Positions 16,876 to 26,237 are shown, counted from the stretch's first letter. The stretch: DNA of 64,000 bases from Pontibacter ummariensis (GCF_900188175.1 NZ_FZOQ01000001.1:310001-374000); one strand, 5' to 3'. Notes: generated by a model from the letters alone, not told the origin. Numbers and translations are program-made.

Positions 16876-18606
16876 ATGTACAACATTGAAGAATTGAAAG
16901 ATAAACTTCTTTCAGAGCTCAAGGAAATTGCTGAAAACCTGGGAGTTAAGAATTTTAAGAAACTCAGCAAGCAAGACCTTGTCTACAAGATACTTGACCA
17001 GCAAGCTGTTACCCCTCCTGAGAAATTACCTAGAAAATCCAAATCAACTGCCCGAGAAGCGATAAGTAGCGACGCTGCTACTTCTGATAGTACAACTGTG
17101 ATGGAAGAGAAGACGACAGCGGCCCCTGCCAAAGCAGACAGAAAATCTTCCCGCGAAGCTGGTCGCAACGAAGATCGCGCTAAAACTACTGTTGAAACAC
17201 CAATCAAAGAAGCTTCTCCGGTAAAGGACCATGGTCCGCAGTCGCAACCACGCGAGCGCACGCGCCGCAGCAACGACAACCGCGAGAGCAGAGACGACAG
17301 AAGCTACAGCCGTAACGACCGTAGTGACCGCAGCGAAGCCAGAGAGCGAAGCAGCGAAGTCAGAGAACGAAATGAGAGCCGGGAAGACAACAGAGAAAGC
17401 CGCCAGGACCGCAGCGATAGCAGCCGAAACGACAATAACAACGCGCGTCGTAGCAATCAGCAGCAGGTTAGTAGCAATAATTTCAAAGAGTTTGACGGCA
17501 TTATCCTAAACGAGGGAGTGTTGGAGCTAATGCAGGATGGGTATGGTTTCTTGCGCTCTACACACTATAACTACCTCGCCAGTCCGGATGATATTTATGT
17601 GTCACCATCGCAAATCAAGCTTTTTGGCTTAAAGACAGGCGACACCGTGAAAGGGCAGATCCGTCCTCCAAAAGAAGGAGAGAAATATTTTGCCCTCTTA
17701 AAAGTAGAAACCGTAAACGGCCGTACCACAGAGGAAATACGTGACCGTATTCCGTTCCAGCACCTGACGCCACTCTTCCCGGAAGAGCGCCTGAAACTGA
17801 CCACAAGACCCAGCCAACTGTCAACCCGTATTTTGGACCTGTTTGCCCCTATCGGTAAAGGGCAGCGTGGTATGATTGTGGCGCAGCCGAAAACAGGTAA
17901 AACTGTGCTGTTGAAGGAGATCGCGAATGCTATCACCGAAAACCACCCGGAGGTATACCTGATGATCCTGCTGATCGATGAACGCCCGGAGGAGGTAACG
18001 GACATGGCCCGCAGCGTAAAAGCAGAGGTAATTGCCTCTACCTTCGACGAAACGGCTGATCGCCACGTGAAGGTGTCCAGCATTGTACTGGATAAGGCGA
18101 AGCGCATGGTGGAGTGCGGACATGACGTTGTGATCCTGCTGGACTCCATTACCCGTCTGGCCCGTGCCTATAACACGGTGGTGCCGTCTTCTGGTAAGAT
18201 CTTGTCTGGTGGTGTGGATGCCAACGCCCTGCACAAGCCGAAGCGTTTCTTCGGTGCAGCCCGTAACGTGGAGAACGGCGGTTCCCTTACCATCATCGCC
18301 ACTGCTTTGATTGACACTGGTTCTAAGATGGACGAAGTGATTTTCGAGGAATTTAAGGGTACAGGTAACATGGAGCTTCAGCTGGATCGTAAGCTGGCGA
18401 ACAGACGCACCTATCCAGCGATTGACGTGCCTGCTTCTGGTACGCGTCGCGAGGACCTGCTGATGGACAGAGACGAACTGAACCGTATCTGGATCCTGCG
18501 CAAGTTCATGTCCGATATGAACTCGATCGAGGCGATGGAGTTCCTGAAAGACAAGATGAAGGGCACCAAGAGCAACGAGGAGTTCCTGATCTCGATGAAT
18601 GGTTAA
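16876..18606 (+). CDS. rho: Transcription termination factor Rho with long low-complexity insertion
   Basis: The 576-residue protein (E. coli Rho has 419) has the Rho N-terminal helix-extension-helix domain (about 1-45), then an inserted stretch at about 50-205 made almost only of Arg, Ser, Asp, Glu and Asn, then the RNA-binding cold-shock-like domain (GYGFLRS at about 222-228), and the ATPase core with Walker [10 protein letters not shown] (about 337), Walker B VVILLDS and the catalytic [13 protein letters not shown] region. It unwinds RNA and ends transcripts. Long N-terminal insertions are typical of Bacteroidota Rho; in Bacteroides the disordered region has been linked to condensate formation. 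The gene is monocistronic and has its own strong intrinsic terminator. Confidence 0.97.
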   Translation: MYNIEELKDKLLSELKEIAENLGVKNFKKLSKQDLVYKILDQQAVTPPEKLPRKSKSTAREAISSDAATSDSTTVMEEKTTAAPAKADRKSSREAGRNEDRAKTTVETPIKEASPVKDHGPQSQPRERTRRSNDNRESRDDRSYSRNDRSDRSEARERSSEVRERNESREDNRESRQDRSDSSRNDNNNARRSNQQQVSSNNFKEFDGIILNEGVLELMQDGYGFLRSTHYNYLASPDDIYVSPSQIKLFGLKTGDTVKGQIRPPKEGEKYFALLKVETVNGRTTEEIRDRIPFQHLTPLFPEERLKLTTRPSQLSTRILDLFAPIGKGQRGMIVAQPKTGKTVLLKEIANAITENHPEVYLMILLIDERPEEVTDMARSVKAEVIASTFDETADRHVKVSSIVLDKAKRMVECGHDVVILLDSITRLARAYNTVVPSSGKILSGGVDANALHKPKRFFGAARNVENGGSLTIIATALIDTGSKMDEVIFEEFKGTGNMELQLDRKLANRRTYPAIDVPASGTRREDLLMDRDELNRIWILRKFMSDMNSIEAMEFLKDKMKGTKSNEEFLISMNG

Positions 18607-18622
18607 CACATTCAGATATCTT

Positions 18623-18672
18623 AAAAAAGGGGAGCCTGCCGGAACAAGTGTTCGGCAGGCTCCCCTTTTTTT
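18623..18672 (+). terminator. Intrinsic terminator of rho
   Basis: A 16-bp GC-rich stem with one bulged G (GGGGAGCCTGCCG...) is preceded by AAAAAA and followed by a run of eight T. The symmetry means it can also serve the convergent gene at 18694-19167. Confidence 0.92.
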
Positions 18673-18693
18673 ATAACAAGCTGTTTTAACTGC

Positions 18694-19167
18694 TTATTGC
18701 CAAAAGCTGTATGCGGGCTGGGTAAAGAGGTAAAAGGTATAGGTCGTGACAAAGCCGAATAGGATATGGGCAAAGATCAGGGTAACCAGGTAGGTCTTTA
18801 GTTTGATAAGCGGCGGCTTGGGATGCACCATAAAAAACAAGTACCAGGCAAACATGCCGATAATACTATGGCCTACTCCGAAAAGGAGGGCCCAGGAGGC
18901 GGTGAGGGCACCCACACCCGAGTCCCACAAGGCCAGGTACATGGTGGCGAAGAAAACACCCACGGCATAATGTGCAACAGTACCTACGGCTTTGGTACTG
19001 ACGGCGTCGGAGAGGCTACCATTGGGCTGTGTGCGGAAGAGTAGCATGGTACCCAGTATTTTGATGGCCTTCATCACACGGTGTGTGGCGTAGGAGAGTA
19101 AGTATAGGAAAGCGGACATGGCGGCAGTGCCGGCAATTCCTGCTAGTACGGCAATAAGAAATTTCAT
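18694..19167 (-). CDS. Small integral membrane protein of unknown function
   Basis: The 157-residue protein has four predicted membrane segments (about residues 3-24, 60-82, 88-112 and 125-148). Short loops contain a basic stretch (THRVMKAIK) and HPKPPLIKLK. I do not recognise a named family and see no catalytic motif. It is convergent with rho and lies upstream of nothing on the same strand within 80 bases except the UbiA gene, from which it is separated by 82 bases; it could be the last gene of that transcript. Confidence 0.7.
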   Translation of the reverse strand: MKFLIAVLAGIAGTAAMSAFLYLLSYATHRVMKAIKILGTMLLFRTQPNGSLSDAVSTKAVGTVAHYAVGVFFATMYLALWDSGVGALTASWALLFGVGHSIIGMFAWYLFFMVHPKPPLIKLKTYLVTLIFAHILFGFVTTYTFYLFTQPAYSFWQ

Positions 19168-19249
19168 AGGCTACTTTAAAGTTTACCCTATATACGATAG
19201 CTGGCATATTGGTTTTTAACAAGTGCCGTCCGGAGGCTGCATGAAGCCG

Positions 19250-20164
19250 TTACAGAAATGCTTGCACGACGATCATCAGCACAAAGGCCAGACTGATACA
19301 GAGGGACGAGACCCTGTTCATTAGCATGGTATTATCGTAATTCACTGCCCGCAGGTCTTTCTGTGCCCTCAGCACCCAACGGATGAAAAAGTATAGAATT
19401 GGAGCCGTGCATACCAAAAAGATAAAGACGTTACGTGCCTGGCCATTTGCCAGGTACAGCCAAAGCAGCAGGGCAGTACCGGCACCAAGACTGGCGGCAG
19501 CAAAAAAGTAGGTGCCCTTTATCCCCAGTAACAGGCTAAGGGTGCGGTCGCCCCGTCGGCTGTCCTCCTGGTGCTGGTAGATCTGTGTAAGAGGGTAGGA
19601 GCCGCACAGCAAAAGCGTGCTCACCAGGGCAAACCAAACGTTAGGGGCTCGTAGTACCTGGGCTAAGCTTAGCCCCAGGCCCACCTGCACCATAAAGTAG
19701 GTAAAAGCCCCCTGGAAAAAGGTGACGACAAAAGTGCTCGGCAAGGGGTACTTCTTCAGGCGGATGCCATCATAGCTATAGGCTTTTGAGATGAGCAGGT
19801 AAATGGCCACCAGTGCACCAAACAAGGGCGACAGCAGCAGGCCCAGGGCTACCGCCAGCGTATCAAAAAGCAGGACCAGGTGCATGAGCTGCCGTGTGAC
19901 TCTGGGAGGATGCTTCAGCCCTCCAATGCTTCCCTCGTCCCGGTCGTAATAAGAGTTATACCCATTGCTGGCGGGGTATACCAAGAGGTGCAGGATCAGA
20001 AAGGTAAGCACTGCCCGCCACATTCCAAAGCCGGTTACCGTACTTAAGGCAAACCAGAACACAGGCATCAGGTAGAGCGAGAAGGGAATTCGCATTAGCA
20101 CAAGAGCGCTCCGGTAGCTCTTTGCTTTGTCTGTTAGGATAGTATGGGGTGCTGTTTGTTGCAT
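19250..20164 (-). CDS. UbiA-family prenyltransferase
   Basis: The 304-residue membrane protein has about eight hydrophobic helices. The two Asp-rich motifs of UbiA enzymes are visible: NGYNSYYDRDEGSIGG (first motif) and QEDSRRGD (second motif), which bind the Mg-prenyl diphosphate. Members attach an isoprenoid chain to an aromatic or other acceptor, as in quinone, heme O or chlorophyll synthesis. It starts 9 bases after the end of a membrane-linked methyltransferase-like gene, so the two are probably co-transcribed. No menaquinone genes are adjacent, so the acceptor is unknown and MenA is only one possibility. Confidence 0.85.
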   Translation of the reverse strand: MQQTAPHTILTDKAKSYRSALVLMRIPFSLYLMPVFWFALSTVTGFGMWRAVLTFLILHLLVYPASNGYNSYYDRDEGSIGGLKHPPRVTRQLMHLVLLFDTLAVALGLLLSPLFGALVAIYLLISKAYSYDGIRLKKYPLPSTFVVTFFQGAFTYFMVQVGLGLSLAQVLRAPNVWFALVSTLLLCGSYPLTQIYQHQEDSRRGDRTLSLLLGIKGTYFFAAASLGAGTALLLWLYLANGQARNVFIFLVCTAPILYFFIRWVLRAQKDLRAVNYDNTMLMNRVSSLCISLAFVLMIVVQAFL

Positions 20165-20173
20165 GGTTCCGTG

Positions 20174-20968
20174 TTAAGATGTTCCCTTTTCCGGGTAACC
20201 AATGAGATAAATAACATGCTTCCCAAACCGGCTTCCTGCTTTCCCGGCGCGCCAGGTGTAATTAGGCGCCTTTACGTTCTCTGCCATTTGTTGGAGCATT
20301 CGTGGAGGGTATATGCGCAGCAAGGAAACCGAGCCGTCCCAGATGATACCGATCGGAATCAAAGGTATGAGGTAGGTGAAAAAGAGCCGACTGGGCTTAA
20401 AAGGCCGGATAAAGGGCGTAACCAGGATGATGACTACCGGGAAGGAAAGCCATAGCATCAGTAACTCAAGCCAGCTCTTGCTGCTCCCCTCGAAAATGCC
20501 AATAGCCGCCCTTTTGTCTGCAGTGTCTTGTAGGATGGCTTGGGCTGTTCTTGGCGGGAAATGGTGAAAGGAGGAGAAAATAGTGCGCACGCCTTTTAGC
20601 GAATCAGGAGCAGCGGTGGCATCTACAGATACAGGCAGGTAGTCAATCATCCCTTTCGACTTTGCCTGCAGGTACTGGTAAGCTTCCAGATTGGGATATA
20701 GGTCAGTAAGCGTCACCTGAACTGGGGTGCCCACGCGTTTGCTAAGGTCTTCCCGGACCTTAGCAATGCCTCCCCCAGCCCCGGAGCACAGGTCCGTGAT
20801 CTGATATTGCTGCGTACGCTCCAGCAGTTCCTGTAACAGGGGAAGGGCCGCTTCATAGGCCTCCAGCTTCGTGATCATGAACCGCAGAAAATCCAGCATG
20901 CCCTGTCGGATAACATGGGGGAACCATCGCTGGTCTTCTAGCTCAAAAAGTTGGAGACGGATGTTCAA
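20174..20968 (-). CDS. Class I SAM methyltransferase-like protein with C-terminal membrane segments
   Basis: Starting at the TTG at 20968 (product MNIRLQLFELEDQRWFP), the protein has 264 residues. A TTG at 21007 is an alternative start. It contains a SAM-binding motif I (ITDLCSGAGGGIAKV), followed by TLTDLYPN, then an FHHFPP stretch where class I enzymes have motif IV, and at about 170-215 two hydrophobic segments (LLMLWLSFPVVIILVTPFI and FFTYLIPLIPIGIIW). A methyl transfer to a membrane lipid is the natural reading, but the substrate is unknown. It sits between an unknown 164-residue gene and the UbiA prenyltransferase on the same strand, which hints at joint processing of a prenyl lipid. 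Confidence 0.72.
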   Translation of the reverse strand: MNIRLQLFELEDQRWFPHVIRQGMLDFLRFMITKLEAYEAALPLLQELLERTQQYQITDLCSGAGGGIAKVREDLSKRVGTPVQVTLTDLYPNLEAYQYLQAKSKGMIDYLPVSVDATAAPDSLKGVRTIFSSFHHFPPRTAQAILQDTADKRAAIGIFEGSSKSWLELLMLWLSFPVVIILVTPFIRPFKPSRLFFTYLIPLIPIGIIWDGSVSLLRIYPPRMLQQMAENVKAPNYTWRAGKAGSRFGKHVIYLIGYPEKGTS

Positions 20969-21038
20969 TGGCGGCTTTTTTTGACTCTTACTATGCCGCA
21001 GCTCCAAAGGTTGTCGCAGGTGTTTGTGCGCCTGATGT

Positions 21039-21533
21039 TTACACCATAGCGCCAGCTCCCACTTTAAACCCGTCCCCGGCATTGCTGAACAGCTGCCAAT
21101 ACGCTGCCGGATTCCCTGGATCGGGGGTGACGTGTAGCACGCTGTGGTTTGCAAAACGTATAACAAAGCCCTGGTCTGGCAGCAAGTCAACCTGCTCTAC
21201 GACTAAGGCTGCCCCCTCGTTAATCAATTCCATCAGGCGCTGGTCGCGTAGGTTAGCGCCGGGCACCTTCCAGTCGAACTTAGGGGAGGGGAGGCCTGCT
21301 TCCCGCTTGCGCATAAAAACCTCGTTGTGCTTGATAGCAGTGCCATCTGCTTGCGCCAATTGCCAGGGGCAGTTCACGGCCAGGGTCAGCTCTCCTACAT
21401 CCAGGATCAGTCCCTGCGGGGTTCTGTAATGCGTTTTACCGAAGTGGAAGTACTGTGTCTGCTCGTTTCGGGTGGTCTTGGTAAGGGGCAAACCTTTAAT
21501 TCTGTCGAATGCCTGCTGTTGTGTGTCTTGCAT
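21039..21533 (-). CDS. Protein of unknown function, 164 residues
   Basis: I do not recognise this family. The start is set at the ATG at 21533 (MQDTQQQAFDRIKG), since a -7 promoter element lies just upstream and earlier in-frame codons fall before it. The protein is soluble and without signal peptide. It has a beta-rich middle (TQYFHFGKTHYRTPQGLILDVGELTLAV) and ends with WQLFSNAGDGFKVGAGAMV. It is the first gene of the probable unit with the methyltransferase-like and UbiA genes. Confidence 0.7.
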   Translation of the reverse strand: MQDTQQQAFDRIKGLPLTKTTRNEQTQYFHFGKTHYRTPQGLILDVGELTLAVNCPWQLAQADGTAIKHNEVFMRKREAGLPSPKFDWKVPGANLRDQRLMELINEGAALVVEQVDLLPDQGFVIRFANHSVLHVTPDPGNPAAYWQLFSNAGDGFKVGAGAMV

Positions 21534-21563
21534 CTGTAAAAGGCCGGTTGCTTGTACAAAAAA

Positions 21564-21571
21564 CAAAGATA
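21564..21571 (-). promoter_or_regulatory. Candidate -7 element of the 164-residue gene (TATCTTTG)
   Basis: Exact TAnnTTTG match on the minus strand, 31 bases upstream of the ATG at 21533. A clear -33 element was not seen. Confidence 0.5.
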
Positions 21572-21633
21572 GGCAGGGCTGCGGACAGTTTGTGCTTTCG
21601 GAGAGCCCTTCCCGATTTTTATACCTGATAATC

Positions 21634-21662
21634 TTGGAAGTTGTGCACAAAAAGTATCTTTG
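21634..21662 (+). promoter_or_regulatory. Promoter of the penicillin-binding protein gene
   Basis: TTG at 21634-21636, an 18-base spacer and TATCTTTG at 21655-21662 match the Bacteroidota -33/-7 promoter pattern well. The transcript would start near 21669, upstream of the ATG at 21717. Confidence 0.65.
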
Positions 21663-21716
21663 TAATCGTTTTGTTTGAACCGTGAACGGGAATTTAAAGG
21701 AGAAGTCCGTTGTTTG

Positions 21717-24053
21717 ATGGCAATGCTAAAAGAGCAAGAGAAAATACAGGAGCCAAAGAATACAGTCTATAAAAGCATCGCACGCTTTGTATGGAAAGGG
21801 TTCTTTCTGGGTGTCGCGCTGGTGATGGGCTACCTACTGAGCGTGGAGTACAATGTGCTGTACCTTTTTGGAGCCTCCCCGAGCTTAGACAAGCTGGAGA
21901 ACCCGCGTAACGACCAGGCTTCCGAGCTGTACACCTCGGACGGGGTACAGATTGGCAAGTACTTCCGTGAGAACCGTAGCCCTGTATCCTATGCCAACAT
22001 GTCGCCCATGCTAGTCAAAGCCTTGGTGGCAACAGAAGACATTCGTTTTTACGAACACGCCGGTATTGACCCGGAAGCCATTATGTCGGCTGTTTACGGT
22101 AGCCTGCAGGGCGATGCCCGCGGCGCGAGCACCATTACACAGCAGCTAGCCAAAAACCTTTACAAAACCCGCACAAACGAGTCTAAAGGAGTGTTGGGCC
22201 ATGTGCCGGGTGTCAACATTGTCATTTCTAAAACAAAGGAGTGGCTCACGGCCATTAAGCTGGAGCAGCGTTACACCAAAGAGGAGATACTGGCCATGTA
22301 CCTGAACACGGTGGACTTCGGGTCCAACTCCTTCGGCATAAAGGTAGCTGCCAAAACTTTCTTCAACACCTCCCCGGATAGTCTTAAAACAGAACAGGCA
22401 GCCGTGTTGGTGGGCCTGCTAAAAGCCCCCACCTATTACAGCCCCCGGTTTAACCCGGAAAACGCCACGCGCCGCCGTAATACCGTGCTGTCACAAATGG
22501 CCAAGTATAACTACCTGACGGCTGCCCAGGCCGACTCTCTGAGCCAGATTCCTCTGGTATTGGACTACAAGGTGGAAAACCACTACGACGGCCCTGCTAC
22601 CTATTTCAGGGGGGCTGTGGCCGAGTACCTGGAGGAGTGGTGTAAGCAGAACGGCTACGACCTGTATCGCGATGGCCTGAAAATCTATACCACCATCGAC
22701 TCCAGGATGCAGCGCCATGCCGAGGAGGCCATGGAGGAGCAGATGCGCGCACTGCAGCGCCGCTTTAATGCGCATTGGGAGGGCAAGAACCCCTGGGTGG
22801 ATGAGAAAGACCAGGAGATACCGGGCTTTATTGAGGAAACCATCAAGCGCACGGCCTATTACCAGCGCCTGAAGGAAAAGTACGGGGAGGATACCAAAGC
22901 CATTAACCGCGAGCTGAACACCCCGCGTGAGATGATGGTGTTTACCTGGGACAACGACTCGCTGGAGAAGAAAGTGACGATGACTCCTCTGGATTCCCTG
23001 GCTTATTACAAGCACTTTCTGCATGGCGGCATGATGACGATGGACCCTTTCTCCGGCCATATCAAGGCATGGGTGGGAGGCATCAACTTCAAGTACTTTA
23101 AGTATGACCACGTAAAGCAGGCGCGCCGGCAGCCAGGCTCTACCTTTAAGCCTTTTGTATATGTGGCTGCCATCGATAACGGCTACGCCCCCTGTGATAA
23201 GATCGTGGACAAGCGCATTACGATCAACTATGTAGAGAAAGGGGAAAAGAAGAGCTGGTCGCCTACCAATGCCGATTGGGAGTATACGGGAGCCCCAATG
23301 ACGCTGCGCCGTGCCATGGGTAAATCCGTGAACTCTGTAACGGCACAACTCACAGAGCGCATCGGCTGGGAGACCGTAGTGGACTATGCACACAAGCTGG
23401 GGATAGAAAGTCCTTTACAGGCTGTGCCTTCTATAGGCTTAGGGCCAAGCGATGTCTCTATTTTTGAGATGGTAGGCGCTTATAGCACGTTTCCGAATCA
23501 TGGCTTCCATACCGAGCCGATGTTCATCACCCGTATTGAGGACCGCAACGGAAACCTGATTCACCTGTTCGTGCCGAAGCAAAAGAAAGTACTGAGCGAA
23601 GAAACGGCTTTCCTGATGGTGCATATGCTAAAGGGAGGAATGGAAGAGCCAGGAGGCACGTCGCAGGCGCTTTGGGAGTATGACCTGTGGAAGAACGGGA
23701 ACGAGATAGGCGGTAAGACAGGAACTACCTCCAATCACTCTGATGGCTGGTATGTGGGGGTGACAAAAGACCTGGTAACGGGGGTTTGGGTAGGGGGTGA
23801 GGACCGTAGCATTCACTTCCGTAACTCCCAGCTAGGGGAGGGCTCTAAGACGGCCCTGCCCATGTACGGCATTTACATGGAGAAGATCTACCAGGACAAG
23901 TCCCTGGGCTACACGATGGGCCGCTTTCCAGGGCCAAGTGTAGACATTAGCAAAGAGTACAAGTGCACGACTGTGCTTCCCAGATCAACCATGCCGGACT
24001 CAACAGAAATAGACTCTGTGCTGGAACTTCTGAATATGGGAGATATCCTGTAG
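21717..24053 (+). CDS. Bifunctional class A penicillin-binding protein (PBP1A type)
   Basis: From the ATG at 21717 the protein has 778 residues; in-frame TTG at 21675 is a less likely start. A membrane anchor (WKGFFLGVALVMGYLLSV, about 23-43) is followed by the GT51 glycosyltransferase domain with ATEDIRFYEHAGID and GASTITQQLAKNLY, and by the transpeptidase domain with SxxK in GSTFKPF, SxN in KSVNSVTAQ and KTG in GGKTGTTSNHSDGW. It polymerises glycan strands and crosslinks peptides in the periplasm. It stands alone with its own promoter and terminator. Confidence 0.95.
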   Translation: MAMLKEQEKIQEPKNTVYKSIARFVWKGFFLGVALVMGYLLSVEYNVLYLFGASPSLDKLENPRNDQASELYTSDGVQIGKYFRENRSPVSYANMSPMLVKALVATEDIRFYEHAGIDPEAIMSAVYGSLQGDARGASTITQQLAKNLYKTRTNESKGVLGHVPGVNIVISKTKEWLTAIKLEQRYTKEEILAMYLNTVDFGSNSFGIKVAAKTFFNTSPDSLKTEQAAVLVGLLKAPTYYSPRFNPENATRRRNTVLSQMAKYNYLTAAQADSLSQIPLVLDYKVENHYDGPATYFRGAVAEYLEEWCKQNGYDLYRDGLKIYTTIDSRMQRHAEEAMEEQMRALQRRFNAHWEGKNPWVDEKDQEIPGFIEETIKRTAYYQRLKEKYGEDTKAINRELNTPREMMVFTWDNDSLEKKVTMTPLDSLAYYKHFLHGGMMTMDPFSGHIKAWVGGINFKYFKYDHVKQARRQPGSTFKPFVYVAAIDNGYAPCDKIVDKRITINYVEKGEKKSWSPTNADWEYTGAPMTLRRAMGKSVNSVTAQLTERIGWETVVDYAHKLGIESPLQAVPSIGLGPSDVSIFEMVGAYSTFPNHGFHTEPMFITRIEDRNGNLIHLFVPKQKKVLSEETAFLMVHMLKGGMEEPGGTSQALWEYDLWKNGNEIGGKTGTTSNHSDGWYVGVTKDLVTGVWVGGEDRSIHFRNSQLGEGSKTALPMYGIYMEKIYQDKSLGYTMGRFPGPSVDISKEYKCTTVLPRSTMPDSTEIDSVLELLNMGDIL

Positions 24054-24063
24054 CTTTTACACG

Positions 24064-24116
24064 TTAATAAAAAGAGAGGCGCTTGCTGAAACAGCAAGGG
24101 CCTCTCTTTTTATTAA
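24064..24116. terminator. Bidirectional terminator between PBP and epimerase genes
   Basis: A 25-bp stem (24064-24088 with 24092-24116) with one mismatch and a three-base loop. The outer arms are AATAAAAAGAG and CTCTTTTTATT, giving a T run in both directions. The genes on both sides converge on it. Confidence 0.88.
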
Positions 24117-24128
24117 TTTAGATTTTGC

Positions 24129-25043
24129 CTAATCTTCTTTTTCGTAAAAGGATTCCAGGGCCTCTTCCAGGTAGTTGTATTCAAAGGTAAAGCCCGTATG
24201 GATGAGCTTATTGGCACTAACACGTTGGCTGGCTAGTATGACCTCGCTCATTTCCCCCATCATCCAGTTAATAGCAAAGGCGGGTACCTTGGGTAATACT
24301 AGGGGTCTTTTCATCGCTTCCGCGAGTTCCCTGGTAAACTCCTTGTTTGTAACGGGATGCGGTGAAACTGCATTATACACACCTTCAAACTGTGGGTCTT
24401 CAATAGCTTTAACAAAGAGGCGGCACACGTCATCAATGTGTATCCAGGACATGTACTGCTTTCCGGAGCCAAGCGGTGCGCCAGCCATCATCTTAACGGG
24501 TTTGGCCATTTGTGGCAGTGCTCCTCCCTTGTCGCTGAGCACTATGCCGAGGCGAAAGATTACGGTGCGGATATTTAGGTCGTGTACTTGCCAGACAGCT
24601 GCTTCCCAGGCTTTGCAGACCTCTGCCAGAAAATCATCAGCATAGGTACTCTCTTCAGACATCAGCTGGTCACCGGAGTCACCGTAAATGCCAATGGCAG
24701 ACGCCGAAATAAAGCCTTTTACGTGGTGGTTAGCATCTTTCAGGGATCTATAAAGAAGCGAGGCCGTCTCTACACGGCTGTTGATGATTTCTTTCTTGCG
24801 TTCATCTGTCCACTTCTCCTCTGCCACGCTGGCCCCCGCCAGGTTAATGACATAATCTGCATAGGTGATGGCGTTCTCATCGATGCTGCCCTCTTTTACA
24901 TCCCACTTAAAGGTCTTATAAGTAGAAACTTTATCGGGATTGCGACTCAGGTGCGCCACCTCGTACCCTTGGTCTATGAGCATCTCGGAGAGACGCATTC
25001 CAATCAGTCCTGACCCACCTGTGATAAGTATTTTGCTTGACAT
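24129..25043 (-). CDS. TIGR01777-family NAD(P)-binding epimerase-like protein
   Basis: The 304-residue protein is an extended short-chain dehydrogenase/reductase with the dinucleotide motif TGGSGLIG at residues 8-15 and the family markers VINLAGASVAEEKWTD and ISASAIGIYGDSGD, and ends in the DUF1731 C-terminal region (VLPKVPAFAINWMMGEMSEVILASQRV). It corresponds to the YfcH/SulA-like family, whose reaction is not established. It stands alone on the minus strand. Confidence 0.88.
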   Translation of the reverse strand: MSSKILITGGSGLIGMRLSEMLIDQGYEVAHLSRNPDKVSTYKTFKWDVKEGSIDENAITYADYVINLAGASVAEEKWTDERKKEIINSRVETASLLYRSLKDANHHVKGFISASAIGIYGDSGDQLMSEESTYADDFLAEVCKAWEAAVWQVHDLNIRTVIFRLGIVLSDKGGALPQMAKPVKMMAGAPLGSGKQYMSWIHIDDVCRLFVKAIEDPQFEGVYNAVSPHPVTNKEFTRELAEAMKRPLVLPKVPAFAINWMMGEMSEVILASQRVSANKLIHTGFTFEYNYLEEALESFYEKED

Positions 25044-25171
25044 AGTGATTCTTAAGCATTTAGCGCAATAAGGTCCCCTATACGTAATCTTTATATATTA
25101 TAGTTTCTTAATATTACGCAGGAGCCAGTTAAGCAGGTTTTCAGGTAAAGGTGGTGTGGTTGCGAGGGGTG

Positions 25172-25837
25172 TTACTTTGTGCGGATATGGCCGAGAAACT
25201 CACTGCGGAAGTGCTCCTGCTCAAAAAGACCGCTATACTCTGCTGTTACGGTGCTGCTGCTAACATCGTTGACGCCACGGCTCATAACACACAGGTGATC
25301 AGCCTCAATCAGTACGGCAACATTCTCTGTTTTAAGAGCTTGCTTCAGTTCGTTTGCGATCTGCATCGTCATACGCTCCTGCACTTGCGGCCGGCGTGCG
25401 AAGTACTGCACAATACGGTTCAGTTTGGATAGCCCAATCACGTGCTCGTTCGGGATATAGGCTACATGGGCTTTCCCGATAATAGGGACAAAGTGATGCT
25501 CGCAGGAGGAGTAGATGGTGATGTCCCGCTCCACAAGCATTTTATGGTACTTGTACTTGTTCTCAAAGCGACGCGCCACAGGCTTGTTGTCCGGGTGCAG
25601 GCCGTTGAAGATTTCTTTCACGTACATTTTGGCCACCCGGTGCGGTGTCCCCTTCAGGCTGTCGTCTGTCAGGTCAAGACCCAGGGTATGCATGATCTCA
25701 TGAAAGTGCCCTTCAATTATCTTTATCTTTTCCTCGTCTGTCAGGTCGAAGGCATCAGCACGCAGGGGCGTTTCCAGTGAGCTCATCACATGGTCGTCCA
25801 TTGCTTCTTCCTCGTTGTCTATGTTGTGGTTATCCAT
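25172..25837 (-). CDS. folE: GTP cyclohydrolase I
   Basis: From the ATG at 25837, which overlaps the end of queD by 8 bases (ATGGATAA), the protein has 221 residues. It has the zinc ligands Cys in SSCEHHF and Cys in DHLCVMSRGV, the HVAYIPN segment and GLSKLNRIVQYFARRPQVQERM. It converts GTP to 7,8-dihydroneopterin triphosphate, first step of folate and of queuosine/pterin synthesis. The upstream extension to 25867 is rejected in favour of the overlap start. Its coupling to queD points to a role in queuosine or tetrahydropterin synthesis as well as folate. Confidence 0.95.
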   Translation of the reverse strand: MDNHNIDNEEEAMDDHVMSSLETPLRADAFDLTDEEKIKIIEGHFHEIMHTLGLDLTDDSLKGTPHRVAKMYVKEIFNGLHPDNKPVARRFENKYKYHKMLVERDITIYSSCEHHFVPIIGKAHVAYIPNEHVIGLSKLNRIVQYFARRPQVQERMTMQIANELKQALKTENVAVLIEADHLCVMSRGVNDVSSSTVTAEYSGLFEQEHFRSEFLGHIRTK

Positions 25838-26237
25838 TGTATTCCACGAAGTTTCTCTCAGTTTCATAAAGTGTTACAGCTAGTTCGTAGTCGGGGCTTA
25901 CTTTTGCACGGAGCTTTTCCCATATAACGACGGCAATATTCTCGGCAGTAGGGTTCAGGTTTCGGAACTCCTCTGTATCGAGGTTCAGGTTCTTATGGTC
26001 AAACTTGCCGATGACCTCCTCTTTTACCAGGTCACTGAGCTTTTTCATGTCGTACACGTAGCCGGTCTCCGGGTCCACGCGGCCAGTGAGCTTCACAACC
26101 AGCTCATAGTTGTGGCCGTGGTAGTTCGGGTTGTTGCAGAGGCCAAACACCTGTTGGTTCCGTTCATCAGTCCAGGCAGCGTGATGTAACCTATGTGCGG
26201 CATTAAAGTGCTCCTTTCGGCAAACAGTTACTCTCAT
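25830..26237 (-). CDS. queD: 6-carboxytetrahydropterin synthase / PTPS family
   Basis: From the ATG at 26237 (MRVTVCRKEHFNAAHRLHH) the protein has 135 residues. The zinc-binding histidines are seen in FNAAHRLHH and in NYHGHNY, and the catalytic Cys precedes the second group in GLCNNPNYHGHNY. QueD makes 6-carboxy-5,6,7,8-tetrahydropterin from dihydroneopterin triphosphate, the product of the coupled folE gene. The longer frame up to 26342 is rejected because a well-formed promoter lies within it. No queC, queE or queF gene is in the window; 6-pyruvoyl-tetrahydropterin synthase activity cannot be ruled out. Confidence 0.9.
   Translation of the reverse strand: MRVTVCRKEHFNAAHRLHHAAWTDERNQQVFGLCNNPNYHGHNYELVVKLTGRVDPETGYVYDMKKLSDLVKEEVIGKFDHKNLNLDTEEFRNLNPTAENIAVVIWEKLRAKVSPDYELAVTLYETERNFVEYNG

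Noticed and set aside
16703..16897. 64-codon plus-strand frame before rho
   Set aside because: It overlaps the rho start, has no recognisable features and may be chance; no evidence for a leader peptide.
17231..17509. Alternative frame of 92 codons within rho
   Set aside because: It arises from the low-complexity Arg/Ser codon runs of the rho insertion.
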